Below are positions 55,101 through 63,641 of a DNA stretch of 64,000 nt, piece after piece. The notes beneath the pieces are model-generated. The model had not been told where the DNA came from. It was given only the letters and a program-made list of their open reading frames with translations, and ran no database searches. Made by a program: the position numbers and the translations under genes. The DNA comes from JABDFW01 sp035550215 (lineage in GTDB: Bacteria > Bacteroidota > Bacteroidia > Chitinophagales > Chitinophagaceae), in the NCBI GenBank assembly GCA_035550215.1, contig DASZPM010000029.1, forward strand, positions 1-64,000. Direction: 5' to 3'. Position 1 is the stretch's first letter, and each line of letters starts with the position of its first letter.

Positions 55101-55592
55101 ACGGTTGACCTGCGCTGGGTTACAACGTTAGAAAGCAACATTAAATACTTTATTGTTGAAAGGACAGGTGACAATATGTATTACAAAGTTATAGATACTG
55201 TTTACGCGGAAAATGACGGTGATTATACGGAAATATACCACATAAGTGATGTACAGCCTGGCAAAGGGATGAACTATTACCGTTTGCGCATTTTAGACAA
55301 TGCGGGTAAAACAAGTTTCTCGCCCATAGTAGCGGTTAAATTTACCAATGTACTGGCGCCTAAATTATACCCCAACCCGGCCAACAACTTTTTAAATATA
55401 GTGCAGGGCAACGAGCCCATAAAGCTGGTAAACATTTACACGGTAATGGGCAGGCCGGTAGTAAGTATACAATTTAGCGCGTCGCAGGGCAGCATGAGGC
55501 TGCCGGTTTATAATTTGTCAGGCGGGTTATATTTTGTGGAGATTCGCACTAAAGACAATGTCTACCGTGACAAGATAATAGTGCACAATTAG
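52161..55592 (+). CDS. large T9SS-secreted protein: propeller, discoidin, FN3, lectin-like, sorting domain
   Basis: 1143 residues from the ATG at 52161, which begins a signal sequence (MTIVRKLLITAGFLFAACSNACSQ). Domains in order: PQQ-like beta-propeller (about 25-540); F5/8 type C discoidin (about 546-676, AYASSVESGSYPVGYAIDG, RWSSQFSDPQYLAIDL); fibronectin type III (678-768); a DUF1349-like lectin fold (about 769-961); a linker; and a C-terminal type IX sorting domain (about 1069-1143, LYPNPANNF ... GLYFVEIRTKDNVYRDKIIV). It is exported by T9SS and probably binds polysaccharide on the cell surface. Confidence 0.9.
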   Translation: MTIVRKLLITAGFLFAACSNACSQANVLTQHNNLARTGWNDKETILNKTNVSANTFGKLFSRPVDDQLYAQPLLKLQLTLPAKGVKNVVFAATVNNTVYAFDADSANVTDPYWQVSLTKAGCRPVNKSDMTGACGGYYNDFSGNMGIVGTPVIDSATNTMYLVARSVSSANVYYQYLHAIDITTGQEKPGSPVYITATVNGNGDGSSGGKITFNQQHQNQRSGLLLLNGIVYIAWSSHCDWPPYHGWVMGYDKTTLQQKYVYCNTPEGYNGGIWMSGAAPAADENGNLYVGTGNGSVGYNGNPANLTNRSESAIKLTPGLAISSFFTPQNYEVLEGADLDFGVTQVMLIPNTNRAIVGVKDGHLYLLNRDNMGGYNAGGNQNVQTIDLGSNAFLRSGMSYYKGSKSEYVYSWSENSLLRAFPYNRNSNNFDLANTISSGLQGPTGNNGALLSVSSNGNNDSTAILWASYAANGDANQSVRPGILRAIDATDVTKELWNSANDVNDDPGNYAKFNCPTIANGKVYLATFSNKLMVYGLRKSSASADGCGTQNLALNTTAYASSVESGSYPVGYAIDGNLSTRWSSQFSDPQYLAIDLYQQYDLCKVVLRWETALGEEFKIQISNDFSTWTDVAHITGNTSFTNEIYIGGKARYVRMYGIKRGTPYGYSLYEMQVFGKPPVTCPKPDSLYSSDVYGNSAVVHWKATGAAHYLVQYKTVTATNWQQVVTDANMLTITNLACNTPYQYQVKAVCSDADSSDFSTTEAFTTLACDANCDPLPTRWSTEDVGNPEFSGSACYNSATGTFQLQGYGIDIGGVADQLRYAFKTLVGDGELKTRITDIDNSDPNNKMGIMIRESLAPGSRSVFLGISSGSGAVFITRTQTDGAATATYSSATIKAPYWIKVNITGSIFTAYISPDGLAWTQLGSPVNAGFGNGQPLYAGLGITSHNEDVACTGHADNYVLSGILPLKLISFTGHLSLKNTVDLRWVTTLESNIKYFIVERTGDNMYYKVIDTVYAENDGDYTEIYHISDVQPGKGMNYYRLRILDNAGKTSFSPIVAVKFTNVLAPKLYPNPANNFLNIVQGNEPIKLVNIYTVMGRPVVSIQFSASQGSMRLPVYNLSGGLYFVEIRTKDNVYRDKIIVHN

Positions 55593-55606
55593 GCAAAAAA
55601 GTAATA

Positions 55607-55652
55607 CAACAGGCGGGTCAGCAAAATGCACACTTTATCATGCTTGCCTGTT
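55607..55652. terminator. inverted repeat between convergent genes
   Basis: CAACAGGC (55607-55614) and GCCTGTTG (55645-55652) are perfect 8-base arms with a 30-base loop that has short internal pairing. A six-A run at 55595-55600 would give T's on the minus strand about ten bases past the arm. It sits between convergent stops and may act as a weak bidirectional terminator. Confidence 0.35.
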
Positions 55653-55655
55653 GCA

Positions 55656-57320
55656 CTAACTCCAGTCAAAACCTACTTCGCGCCCGTTTAACCGCCATTT
55701 TGCCGGCCATTCATTATCCAGCCAATCCAGCGGCTCGCCCACCGGCTGTTTTTTTGCGGCATTGGCAAAGCTCAGCTTAATAAAATCTTTTTGTTCTGCA
55801 CCCAGCGCATCGGGTTGGGCTGATATAAACAACGGCGCGCTGCTTTCTGCGAGCAACTGCATCCATTGTTTGTTTTTGCTCCACGGAATGTCTTTTGTAA
55901 GGCCCACGCAATCCCCATCCACCGCATAAAAATGGTTATGCTGTGTTATGCGGAAACCCATGGTATTTACACCCATTTTTTTGGTGCGGGCCCATTCCTT
56001 CCCGCTGGTATCATCGCCTATGCGGCACATTTCAAAAATACCCGCACTTAAGTGGCTGAATGTATTACAGCCGATAATATACATATCCTCCGCAGCATCG
56101 CGGATAGTGCTATAAAGTTTCAGTGTAATTTCAGCAGTCGTTTTCGATGTGTCTTTAAAACGCCAGCCGGGTGTAGTAATATCATCCTGCATTTGCATGC
56201 CCCATTTGCCCATCATGTCATAAGTTGAGTAGTCGTGTTTTACCAGGTGGTAGCCCCACTGTTTATAAGTAGCAATATTATAATGCACCCTTGCCAGGTT
56301 GTCATCGATGGAAGGGTCAAGCACTGGTGCCTTTGGGTTATTTCTGCCCGGTATCAACGGTAAACATACAGAAGGTTTTTCATCATGCCTGCCGCATAAG
56401 GGCCTTGTCCATAAGCCCGGGCGCATACCCAGGTTTTTTATAGCATCCGCCATTTTATGCATGTCTTTAAACTTATCATTCGGCTTTGAAAAATCTTCAT
56501 TCCAGCCGCCATCTCCCGGGAAGTAAGGCGAGTATTGCGCCCAGCCAGCGTCAACAACGGAAAATGGTTTGTTATCGTGGTTGGTAACAAGGTCAGCCAT
56601 TAAGGAGGTATGTTCAACAATTAGGTCGTAGCTGTTATTGCCGTAGGCAAAATACCAATCGTTTATGCCATATACCGGCTGCTTTGGCAATCGCGGCACC
56701 CTGCACATCAACCCGCAAAAGCGCTGGGCGGCAGCAAAAAGGGTTTCACCGTTACGGGAGTTTGTTACCACTATATCGGCGGCGTGTAATTGCCTGTTGC
56801 CCAGTTGCACACCTGCGCCCCCGCATCGTGTATCCATTACAAACTCCAGGTTGCCCGGGGTTAATGCCCAATGGCAAATAGTGCTGCAACCCGTTTTTAC
56901 GCCAAAACATGCCGCACTGTTTCCTTCATCATGTTGTATAAAGTACCAGGGCATTTTTTTATCTGCAACGGGCGCAAGCCAGCCAATATCGCCATAACTT
57001 CTTTCCCAATGGTCAACAAGGCATTTTGTACCAGGTGAGAAAGAATGCTTCCATTGCAGCTTTACCGCATTTAACGGCAGCGTGGGTGATTGCACTTTTA
57101 CGGACAACGCACCTGTAACAGGTGTAAGCGTTACTGCTATGTCTTTATAAGTATATGCTTCCCCGGAGCGGGTGAGCCTGTACCATTCAGCCCCGCTTTT
57201 GGCCCATACTTCATCGGGTATATTTATAATACTGTTTTTACCTTGCGCAAATGTTAAGTTCCTGAAAAATAATGCTGCTGTAGTTGTACCTGTAAGTTGA
57301 AGAAAATGCCGCCTGTTCAT
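55656..57320 (-). CDS. exported alpha-galactosidase-like glycosidase (GH36/GH27 clan)
   Basis: 554 residues with a Tat-type leader (MNRRHFLQLTGTTTAALFF). After a beta-sandwich (about 30-200) comes a (beta/alpha)8 barrel: YGINDWYFAYGNN, FSVVDAGW, and LVKHDYSTYD with Asp363 as nucleophile. CRIGDDTSG supplies the acid/base Asp. This is the clan-D melibiase arrangement, cleaving terminal alpha-galactosides. The start overlaps the stop of a membrane-protein gene by one base (TAATG), so they are translated together. Confidence 0.83.
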   Translation of the reverse strand: MNRRHFLQLTGTTTAALFFRNLTFAQGKNSIINIPDEVWAKSGAEWYRLTRSGEAYTYKDIAVTLTPVTGALSVKVQSPTLPLNAVKLQWKHSFSPGTKCLVDHWERSYGDIGWLAPVADKKMPWYFIQHDEGNSAACFGVKTGCSTICHWALTPGNLEFVMDTRCGGAGVQLGNRQLHAADIVVTNSRNGETLFAAAQRFCGLMCRVPRLPKQPVYGINDWYFAYGNNSYDLIVEHTSLMADLVTNHDNKPFSVVDAGWAQYSPYFPGDGGWNEDFSKPNDKFKDMHKMADAIKNLGMRPGLWTRPLCGRHDEKPSVCLPLIPGRNNPKAPVLDPSIDDNLARVHYNIATYKQWGYHLVKHDYSTYDMMGKWGMQMQDDITTPGWRFKDTSKTTAEITLKLYSTIRDAAEDMYIIGCNTFSHLSAGIFEMCRIGDDTSGKEWARTKKMGVNTMGFRITQHNHFYAVDGDCVGLTKDIPWSKNKQWMQLLAESSAPLFISAQPDALGAEQKDFIKLSFANAAKKQPVGEPLDWLDNEWPAKWRLNGREVGFDWS

Positions 57321-57973
57321 TAATTACCCGTTTGTGTTAATGTTGACTTTTTATTTAGCGAAAGTACTTTTTCTATAATTAAATCAATGCCTTTTGGAAA
57401 TTCAACACCATGCTTTTGTTCGTCCGCCAAATATACCAATGCATGGGCTGGCTTGTCAGGCATCCAGATAGCATATTTTGCATGCCACAAATATAAATGC
57501 GCCTCCAGGGCCATAAGGCTTTGCGAAAGTTTTGACAGGTCGTTATCATCATGCTTATGCGCTTTATAATAATCATCCTTTTTCAGCCATTCAAGCATGG
57601 CGGTATTGAGAGATAATATGGTGTGCGTGGTAATGGCACGTATTATAGTATGCAATTCCTTTTCCTTCTCGCTGAAACTGTTGAAAGAAGCCTCCATTAT
57701 TTCCTCGAAACCAATTTTGCCTGCTATTATATGTGCATGGTGCGCCCTAATGCTGTCCATCAGCCTTGTGCGGTTTTCTTTTTGCACCAAAAATGCGGTA
57801 TTGCCGGCTTTAAGCAGTGAATACAATTCCAGCAAATGCGTGCGGCGTGCCCTTCGTTCGCTGCGTAAATTCTTTATAGTGTCTATCAGCAGTTTGGCTA
57901 TATACCCTGCTGCGGCAATGGCTGCTGTCAGCAGTGCAGGCCATAGCCAGTTATTATCAGCGGCATTTTCCAT
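57320..57973 (-). CDS. unrecognised membrane-anchored helical protein
   Basis: 217 residues: a hydrophobic helix at about 9-28 (WPALLTAAIAAAGYIAKLL), then a charged, helical cytoplasmic domain with possible coiled coil (FEEIMEASFNSFSEKEKELHTIIRA). I do not recognise the family. Its stop and the next ATG overlap as TAATG, so the alpha-galactosidase is coupled to it, although the pairing of a membrane helper with an exported enzyme is not explained. Separated from the TldE gene upstream by a terminator at 58025-58050. Confidence 0.7.
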   Translation of the reverse strand: MENAADNNWLWPALLTAAIAAAGYIAKLLIDTIKNLRSERRARRTHLLELYSLLKAGNTAFLVQKENRTRLMDSIRAHHAHIIAGKIGFEEIMEASFNSFSEKEKELHTIIRAITTHTILSLNTAMLEWLKKDDYYKAHKHDDNDLSKLSQSLMALEAHLYLWHAKYAIWMPDKPAHALVYLADEQKHGVEFPKGIDLIIEKVLSLNKKSTLTQTGN

Positions 57974-58023
57974 AGCAGGTAATTTTGTGAATGATGAATA
58001 GGTAAGATAGCTATTTTATTTAT

Positions 58024-58050
58024 AAAAAAGACCCCGCAAGCAGGGCCTTA
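58024..58050 (-). terminator. rho-independent terminator of the tldD-tldE operon
   Basis: On the minus strand a GC-rich seven-pair stem with two G-U pairs and a four-base loop (58030-58047) is followed by a run of T (complement of 58024-58029). It lies 25 bases downstream of the TldE stop. Confidence 0.65.
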
Positions 58051-58074
58051 CATAAATGCGAATAAAATAATGTG

Positions 58075-59412
58075 TTATACAGCGTCAGACAATGATGAGA
58101 ACGTAAAATCTCTTAACCGCATAGGCGGAATAAGATAGCTGGCATTGCTTTCCGTACTCACCGTGCGTTCGGGTTTGCCGAGTGCATCAAGATTGTTGAG
58201 CATAATTACCGGGCTTTCGTTAAACCTGAAGTTTTTAATCGGGAATTTTATCTGCCCGTTTTCAATATAAAAAGTCCCGTCGCGTGTAAGCCCTGTAAAC
58301 AACAGCGTTTGCGGGTCAACCGGGCGTATATACCACAGCTTTGTTACCAGTATGCCTTTGTCTGTGCCCTTAATCAAATCCTCCAGGCTGGCATCAGCGC
58401 CTTCCATAATAAAAGCGTCCGGGCCGGGTATGGCGGGTTTGTTTTGTTTTTGCGCCCAATACCTTGAGTAGTAAAGATTTTCTACCACTCCTTTGTTTAT
58501 CCAGTTTATTTTTTTCTGCGGCCTGCCGTCACCGTTCCAAGAACTGGTGGGCAACTCCGGGTTATGTGGGTCGCTATAAATGGTTACACGCTCATCCACC
58601 AGCTTTTCACCAAGTTTAGTGCCGCCCCCTGCTTTGCTTAAAAAACTCCTGCCTTCATCTGCGCTGCGGGCGTCCATCGCAAAAATTAAATTCTCCAGCA
58701 ACACGGCCCCGGCGGCCGGTTCTAATATTACCGTGTATTTGCCCGGTTCAATTGCCTTTGCATTTGCCGAACCTGCTGCTTTTTGCGCAGCGATGCGTGA
58801 TGCTGCCGCCACATCAAGCTTTGCGGCATCGTTATATCCCTTTGTTACATAGCCGCTGCCTTTGCCATCAGCCGTACGCAGCGTTGCATTAAAGTTTACG
58901 CTGGTTGATGTATTGTAGGCAAACAAACCGCTGCTGTTCATCATTGCATTATAGCCCGCGCTGTTTTCCATAAACCCGGCGGCCACAAGATTATTGTCTT
59001 TAGAAATCTGCAGGCTTTGCGCTACCCCATCCGCCCTGAATTTCGCGTCAATAGCTGCTGTTGACTCTTCAAATTGCTTTGAAGGTTCGTCGTACTGCTG
59101 CGGCCCCAGGTTAGGCATAAATTCGGGGTTTTCAGGCGCTAATTGCGCCAGTTCTTCCGCCCGCCTTACCACTTTCTCCAGTGAGGCATCGTCAAATTCA
59201 TTTATCGTGGCAACGCCCACTTTTTTACCGAACGATGATTGCACCACCAGGCTGCTTTGACTTACTGCGCCGCTGGTAGAAACCGCATTGCGTGCGTAAC
59301 GTATATTGCCGCCATCGCTGCCGCCCAGGTTAACTTCGCACTCGTCGGCTTTTGAATAACTGAGCACCTTCTTCATTAAAGCCTGTGCTTCGTCTTTACT
59401 AAGTATTGGCAT
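58075..59412 (-). CDS. TldD/PmbA-family metallopeptidase subunit (TldE-like)
   Basis: 445 residues, TldE/PmbA type: ARNAVSTSGAVSQSSLVVQSSFGKKVGVATINEF at the N-terminus, NYAGYNAMMNSSGLFAY-like segment, and C-terminal LWYIRPVDPQTLLFTGLTRDGTFYIENGQIK. No HExxxH motif is seen, as expected for TldE. It pairs with TldD to form a heterodimeric peptidase that degrades unfolded peptides or matures peptide products. It follows TldD by 37 bases in a leftward operon. No signal peptide, unlike its partner. Confidence 0.9.
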   Translation of the reverse strand: MPILSKDEAQALMKKVLSYSKADECEVNLGGSDGGNIRYARNAVSTSGAVSQSSLVVQSSFGKKVGVATINEFDDASLEKVVRRAEELAQLAPENPEFMPNLGPQQYDEPSKQFEESTAAIDAKFRADGVAQSLQISKDNNLVAAGFMENSAGYNAMMNSSGLFAYNTSTSVNFNATLRTADGKGSGYVTKGYNDAAKLDVAAASRIAAQKAAGSANAKAIEPGKYTVILEPAAGAVLLENLIFAMDARSADEGRSFLSKAGGGTKLGEKLVDERVTIYSDPHNPELPTSSWNGDGRPQKKINWINKGVVENLYYSRYWAQKQNKPAIPGPDAFIMEGADASLEDLIKGTDKGILVTKLWYIRPVDPQTLLFTGLTRDGTFYIENGQIKFPIKNFRFNESPVIMLNNLDALGKPERTVSTESNASYLIPPMRLRDFTFSSLSDAV

Positions 59413-59449
59413 AATATTTTTTTATTGCTGATTTGGGTATTTTTTTCAG

Positions 59450-61087
59450 TTAAATTTTTCTTGCTGTGTTAATGATATTAACCCCGTTAAACCGCGTAGT
59501 GGCCGAACCGTGCGACACGGCACTTGACTGCGCAGGCTGCCCTTTGCCGTCAAAGAAACTGCCACCGAGGCGATAGTCGCGGCTATCGGCAATTGCATTG
59601 CAACTGTTCCAAAACTCCTGCGTATTGCTTTGGTAAGCAACATCATTAAGCATGCCCACAATTTCACCGTTTTTAATTTCGTAATACATCTGCCCGCTGA
59701 ACTGGAAATTGTAACGCTGCTGGTCAATGGAAAATGAACTGTCGCCGATAATGTAAATGCCTTTTTCAACATTTTTAATGATATCGGAAGGAGAGAGGCT
59801 CTCCTTACCCGGCTGCAACGATACATTTGGCATGCGCTGAAACTGTACATCGCTCCAGCTATCCGCATAGCAACAACCCTGCGAGGCGTTGAGGCCCAAT
59901 ATATGTGCCTGGTCGCGTATGGTTTGGTAATTTACCAGTATGCCGTTTTTAATCAAATCCCATTCGCCTGTTTTAACGCCTTCATCGTCATACCCTACAG
60001 CGCCAAGGCTGCCGGGTTGCAACTTGTCTGCTTTTATATTTACCAGCTTGCTGCCAAAATTAAAGTTGCCGCTTTTCCATTTGTCCAGCGTTAAAAAGCT
60101 GGTGCCGGCAAAGTTGGCTTCGTAACCTAAAACACGGTCAAGTTCGGTAGGGTGGCCCACGCTTTCATGTATAGTAAGCCAAAGGTTACTCGGGTCAAGC
60201 ACAATATCATATTTTCCCGCTTCCACAGATTTTGCATTAATTTTTTCGCTTATCTGCACCGCGCCTTGTTTAGCGTCTTCCAGCATATCATAGCGGTCGC
60301 GGTATAAAACGCACTGTGCCGTTTTTATTTTGTCTGCATCACGCGGAATAATGTACTCGTAGCCCATGCCACGCGGGGCGCTCAATGCCCGGCGTGTTTC
60401 AAACTTGCCTGTTTTTGCATCAACTTTTGTAATACCAAATGTCGGCCATATACGGTGTATATCCTGGTCAATATAGCTGCCGTCAGATGACGCAAAATAT
60501 TTTTGCTCGTTTACAAAAAACAATATGCTGTTAACATAGTTACCACCTGCTTTAAGCGCAGCGTCGTTAACACTTAACAGTAAATCAACTTTTTCTTTAA
60601 CCGGCACCTCGAAAGCGTTTTTTTCAATCGGTGTTTTCCAGCTTACTTCACCGTAACCTTTTTGCGGTGCAAGCTGTACGGGTTCGGTAAGCAGGCGGGC
60701 ATTTTCTTTGGCTATGCTAACCGCAAGTTCAGCGGTTTTGGCAATGTTGTCCTTGCTCAATACATCGGTGGCTGCAAAACCCCAGCTACCATTTGCTATT
60801 ACGCGTATGCCCACACCGTAGCTCTCTGTATTTACAATATTCTGCACTTTGTCTTCCCTGGTAACCACAAACTGGTTAAGGTAGCGGCCAATGCGCACAT
60901 CAGTGTAAGTGGCTCCTTTGCTGCGCGCCGCGGTTAACGCGGTATCAGCCAGCTCTTTTTTAAGGGCATTGTCTGCGGGCGTCCATGGTTCGTCTAACGG
61001 CACATTGCGCCCGAACGCGCCCGTTTTAGGCAGCATAACCGCACCGGCACCCAGCCCTGTGAGGTAAAGAAAGTCTCTTCGTTTCAA
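59450..61087 (-). CDS. TldD/PmbA-family metallopeptidase with Tat leader (TldD-like)
   Basis: 545 residues from a TTG start at 61087, chosen because the protein then begins (M)KRRDFLYLTGLGAGAVMLP, a twin-arginine leader. The next in-frame ATG would destroy it, and upstream starts add an untypical extension. HESVGH (His307, Glu308, His312) is the zinc-binding motif of TldD. It is the catalytic subunit of the TldD/TldE pair. Tat export of TldD with a partner lacking a leader suggests partner-assisted export, or that the leader is not used; unresolved. Confidence 0.88.
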   Translation of the reverse strand: MKRRDFLYLTGLGAGAVMLPKTGAFGRNVPLDEPWTPADNALKKELADTALTAARSKGATYTDVRIGRYLNQFVVTREDKVQNIVNTESYGVGIRVIANGSWGFAATDVLSKDNIAKTAELAVSIAKENARLLTEPVQLAPQKGYGEVSWKTPIEKNAFEVPVKEKVDLLLSVNDAALKAGGNYVNSILFFVNEQKYFASSDGSYIDQDIHRIWPTFGITKVDAKTGKFETRRALSAPRGMGYEYIIPRDADKIKTAQCVLYRDRYDMLEDAKQGAVQISEKINAKSVEAGKYDIVLDPSNLWLTIHESVGHPTELDRVLGYEANFAGTSFLTLDKWKSGNFNFGSKLVNIKADKLQPGSLGAVGYDDEGVKTGEWDLIKNGILVNYQTIRDQAHILGLNASQGCCYADSWSDVQFQRMPNVSLQPGKESLSPSDIIKNVEKGIYIIGDSSFSIDQQRYNFQFSGQMYYEIKNGEIVGMLNDVAYQSNTQEFWNSCNAIADSRDYRLGGSFFDGKGQPAQSSAVSHGSATTRFNGVNIINTARKI

Positions 61088-61430
61088 GGTTTTGCAATTA
61101 AGGTTTAATAATGTGTGTCTTAGAAAGCCAATATAGACAATAATTTTTATTGAATGAGCAGCCAAACAGTGTATTTGGGATGAATGGTTGATAAAGGGGG
61201 TGAATGAAAAATACAGCCCCGTAAACATTTAATGTTTGGGATGTAGCCGCCGGGTAAAAAGGAAATTAATATACACGGCCAATGGCCGAAAATATGCTCT
61301 GTAAATTTTTGGTGAGAGGAATTATGCCATAATACTCACGGGCGCTCCGGGTAAACCGGCAGGGAATACAGCAACTGACAGAAAAATGCCGCCGCTATTG
61401 GTTTATGCCTTGTGTGATTTGTACTTATTA
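61088..61430. other. intergenic region between leftward genes
   Basis: About 340 bases between the TldD start and the stop of the YEKS-repeat gene. A short inverted repeat (CGGCC-AAT-GGCCG, 61276-61288) occurs. No convincing gene: the 79-codon frame starting at 61386 is antisense to the repeat gene. No clear TAnnTTTG element for tldD was found. Confidence 0.4.
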
Positions 61431-62744
61431 CTACTTCGCTGCATTAACAGCCTGTTCATATTCGTAATTGCTTCCAATGGTTTTAGCCGTTTCCATGTAA
61501 GCCTCGCGTACTTTGGTATCTGCCGGCATTTTTCCGGCAATGGTTACCAATGCCGTACTTTTTTCGTAAGCTGCATTTACACTTGCAGTAGCATTTATCA
61601 GTTTTATCCACTCACCAGTTGACCATGATGCCCTTGCTGCCAAAGCTTTAAACACACCGCTTTTTTCATAGTCGCTGCTTATACGCCCGGCCACCTGCAG
61701 CAATAAATCCAGGCTGGTATTGCTAAGGCTGTCTGCGGCAATAACTTCGTTAAGTACCCCTGCCTTTTCATAAGCGCCATGTATTGCGTCGGCATCGTTA
61801 AGCAACTTAATACAATTGTCTTCATCCAGGCCGGGTACACGGGCCGCTTTTTTAAGTACTTGCCCTTTTTCATAATCACCGCGAATGGTTGCAGCTACTG
61901 CAAGTAATTGGCTTACCCCCGCTTTGCCTGGTTGTCCTTTTAAAACACCCTGCAATACCTGGCTCTTTTCATAATCGCTGCCAATTGTCGCTGCCACTGC
62001 CAGCAATTGGTTCAATGCCGTAGTGGTAAGCTGTTGCTTTAAAGCACCCTGTAATACCTGGCTTTTTTCATAGTCTCCCCCAATAGTACCTGCAGCATCA
62101 AAATACGCGTGGATGGTTTGCGGGTTATTTAGGTATGCGCCAGCGTTTTTTTGCAACAATTGGCTTTTTTCGTAATTACCGCTCAATAAAGCAATGCTTT
62201 TTGCAACGGCGTTCATATCGGCCGTGTTAAGATTGCCGATTTTAAGCAGTTCGCCCAGGTAAACCTGCTTTACATAATCGCTTTTCAAGTCGCTAACTTC
62301 AGCCAGCACAGCACTTGCACCACCACGTTTATAAATGCGGGCTACATGCTGCTGTGCGTTAAAACCAAGCGAAATAAGGTCTTTCATTACTGCGGCTATA
62401 AATTTGGTGGCTTTTTCACCCGGTTGGCTCAGTTCCTCGCCATTATCATACAATTGATAGTAAATAACCCCATCCCTGCTTTCGGCAATAAGGCGTGACC
62501 CGTTTTTCGTGTATTTGAGTATGCCACCGGGCGAAATGCTCTCAATAGCAGTCTCGCTATCATTCAGTGTAATGTCGCCTGTATACTCAACCTTTAAATG
62601 GAAGTCATTATTGTCTGACTCTATAACACTTTTTGTTTCCCTGCCATCGCTGTTGCGTGAAAAAGAAAATCCCTTGTTCGCCTGGGAGAACGCGGCTGTA
62701 AATACCAGGCAGGCAATAGCGGTTGCGCATATTATTTTTTTCAT
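61431..62744 (-). CDS. exported YEKS tandem-repeat protein
   Basis: 437 residues with a signal peptide (MKKIICATAIACLVFTAAFSQ). Residues about 20-130 form a non-repeated beta-type domain. From about 150 to 430 the sequence is eight to nine repeats of 33-35 residues, each starting SDYEKSQVL or a close variant (NYEKSQLL, DYEKGQVL, AYEKAGVL, AYEKSTAL), followed by a hydrophobic helix ending AxTIxx. The pattern fits an alpha-solenoid of helix pairs, possibly a binding scaffold. No family is assigned. Monocistronic; the neighbours are TldD and Hsp20 genes. Confidence 0.85.
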   Translation of the reverse strand: MKKIICATAIACLVFTAAFSQANKGFSFSRNSDGRETKSVIESDNNDFHLKVEYTGDITLNDSETAIESISPGGILKYTKNGSRLIAESRDGVIYYQLYDNGEELSQPGEKATKFIAAVMKDLISLGFNAQQHVARIYKRGGASAVLAEVSDLKSDYVKQVYLGELLKIGNLNTADMNAVAKSIALLSGNYEKSQLLQKNAGAYLNNPQTIHAYFDAAGTIGGDYEKSQVLQGALKQQLTTTALNQLLAVAATIGSDYEKSQVLQGVLKGQPGKAGVSQLLAVAATIRGDYEKGQVLKKAARVPGLDEDNCIKLLNDADAIHGAYEKAGVLNEVIAADSLSNTSLDLLLQVAGRISSDYEKSGVFKALAARASWSTGEWIKLINATASVNAAYEKSTALVTIAGKMPADTKVREAYMETAKTIGSNYEYEQAVNAAK

Positions 62745-62916
62745 ATTGACTAAATTTCAGGGCAAATAAACAGTAGTATAAGTATCGTGAAAAGCAGCCA
62801 AGTACATGCCAATTTTTAATATGCTGAAAATGAAGCAATTATTTTATTACATAGATACAAACTGTATGTTTTTGATACACTCGCTGTGCCGTTTTGTTAC
62901 ATCCGGTATTAAATAT

Positions 62917-62942
62917 CAAAAGCCTTGCGTTAACAAGGCCTT
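62917..62942 (-). terminator. terminator of the Hsp20 gene
   Basis: GCCTTG (62922-62927) and CAAGGC (62934-62939) form a stem with a six-base loop; on the minus strand TTTT follows (complement of 62918-62921). It lies about 30 bases downstream of the hsp20 stop. Confidence 0.6.
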
Positions 62943-62968
62943 TGATACATGATGCTTAAGATTAGATG

Positions 62969-63397
62969 TTACCCTACCGCTATTTGCTTTTTGGGCTTGG
63001 CTGGCGTTGGTTGTGCTTTTGGCAGGTGCAGCAACAGGACACCATTTTCATATTTGGCATTAATACCCTCGTCTTTAATGTTGGGGGGCAGCCGAAAGCT
63101 TCTTTTAAAGCTGCTGTAACTGTATTCACGCCGGCTGTATTCCTTTTTCTCAACATTATTATCTCCCTTTCTTTCCGCGCTTATGTTTAGCAGCCCATCA
63201 TCCGCGCTTATTTTAAAATCCTCTTTCTTAAATCCGGGTGCAGCAAGTTCAATACAATATTCTTTCTCCGTTTCCGAAACATTAACAGCCGGTTGCTGTG
63301 CCATTTTTGGCCACTGGTTCATCCAAAGGTCATCAACATCTAAAAAGTCGCCGAATGTCTGCAGCCATGAAGGCTGGTACTTTTGCAGGTTACTCAT
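62969..63397 (-). CDS. hsp20: Hsp20 / alpha-crystallin small heat-shock protein
   Basis: 142 residues. The alpha-crystallin domain (about 38-130) includes VNVSETEKEYCIELAAPGFKKEDFKISADDGLLNI, FKRSFRLPPNIKDEGINAKYENGVLLLHLPK, typical of class A small Hsps. The N-terminal region is short (SNLQKYQPSWLQTFGDFLDVDDLW). The C-terminus (PTPAKPKKQIAVG) has a weak IxI-like motif. ATP-independent holdase chaperone, expected to be heat or stress induced. Followed by a terminator. Confidence 0.94.
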   Translation of the reverse strand: MSNLQKYQPSWLQTFGDFLDVDDLWMNQWPKMAQQPAVNVSETEKEYCIELAAPGFKKEDFKISADDGLLNISAERKGDNNVEKKEYSRREYSYSSFKRSFRLPPNIKDEGINAKYENGVLLLHLPKAQPTPAKPKKQIAVG

Positions 63398-63641
63398 ACA
63401 AATAGTTTTAAGTTAAAAACTAATTTGCCACATACATAGTGCCATACATGCAGCCAGCGTTAATATTCACACAGGCTTTGCAAAACCTGCACATACTGTT
63501 AACCATTACATAACATGAGCTGCATACGGTTTAATAATGCAGACACCATTGGTTAACAAATAAAAAAGCACCACTGACATGATGCTTATATAAATTTTTT
63601 TTTGTGGAATACCTGTTACATATAACGGAGCAGGCAACACA

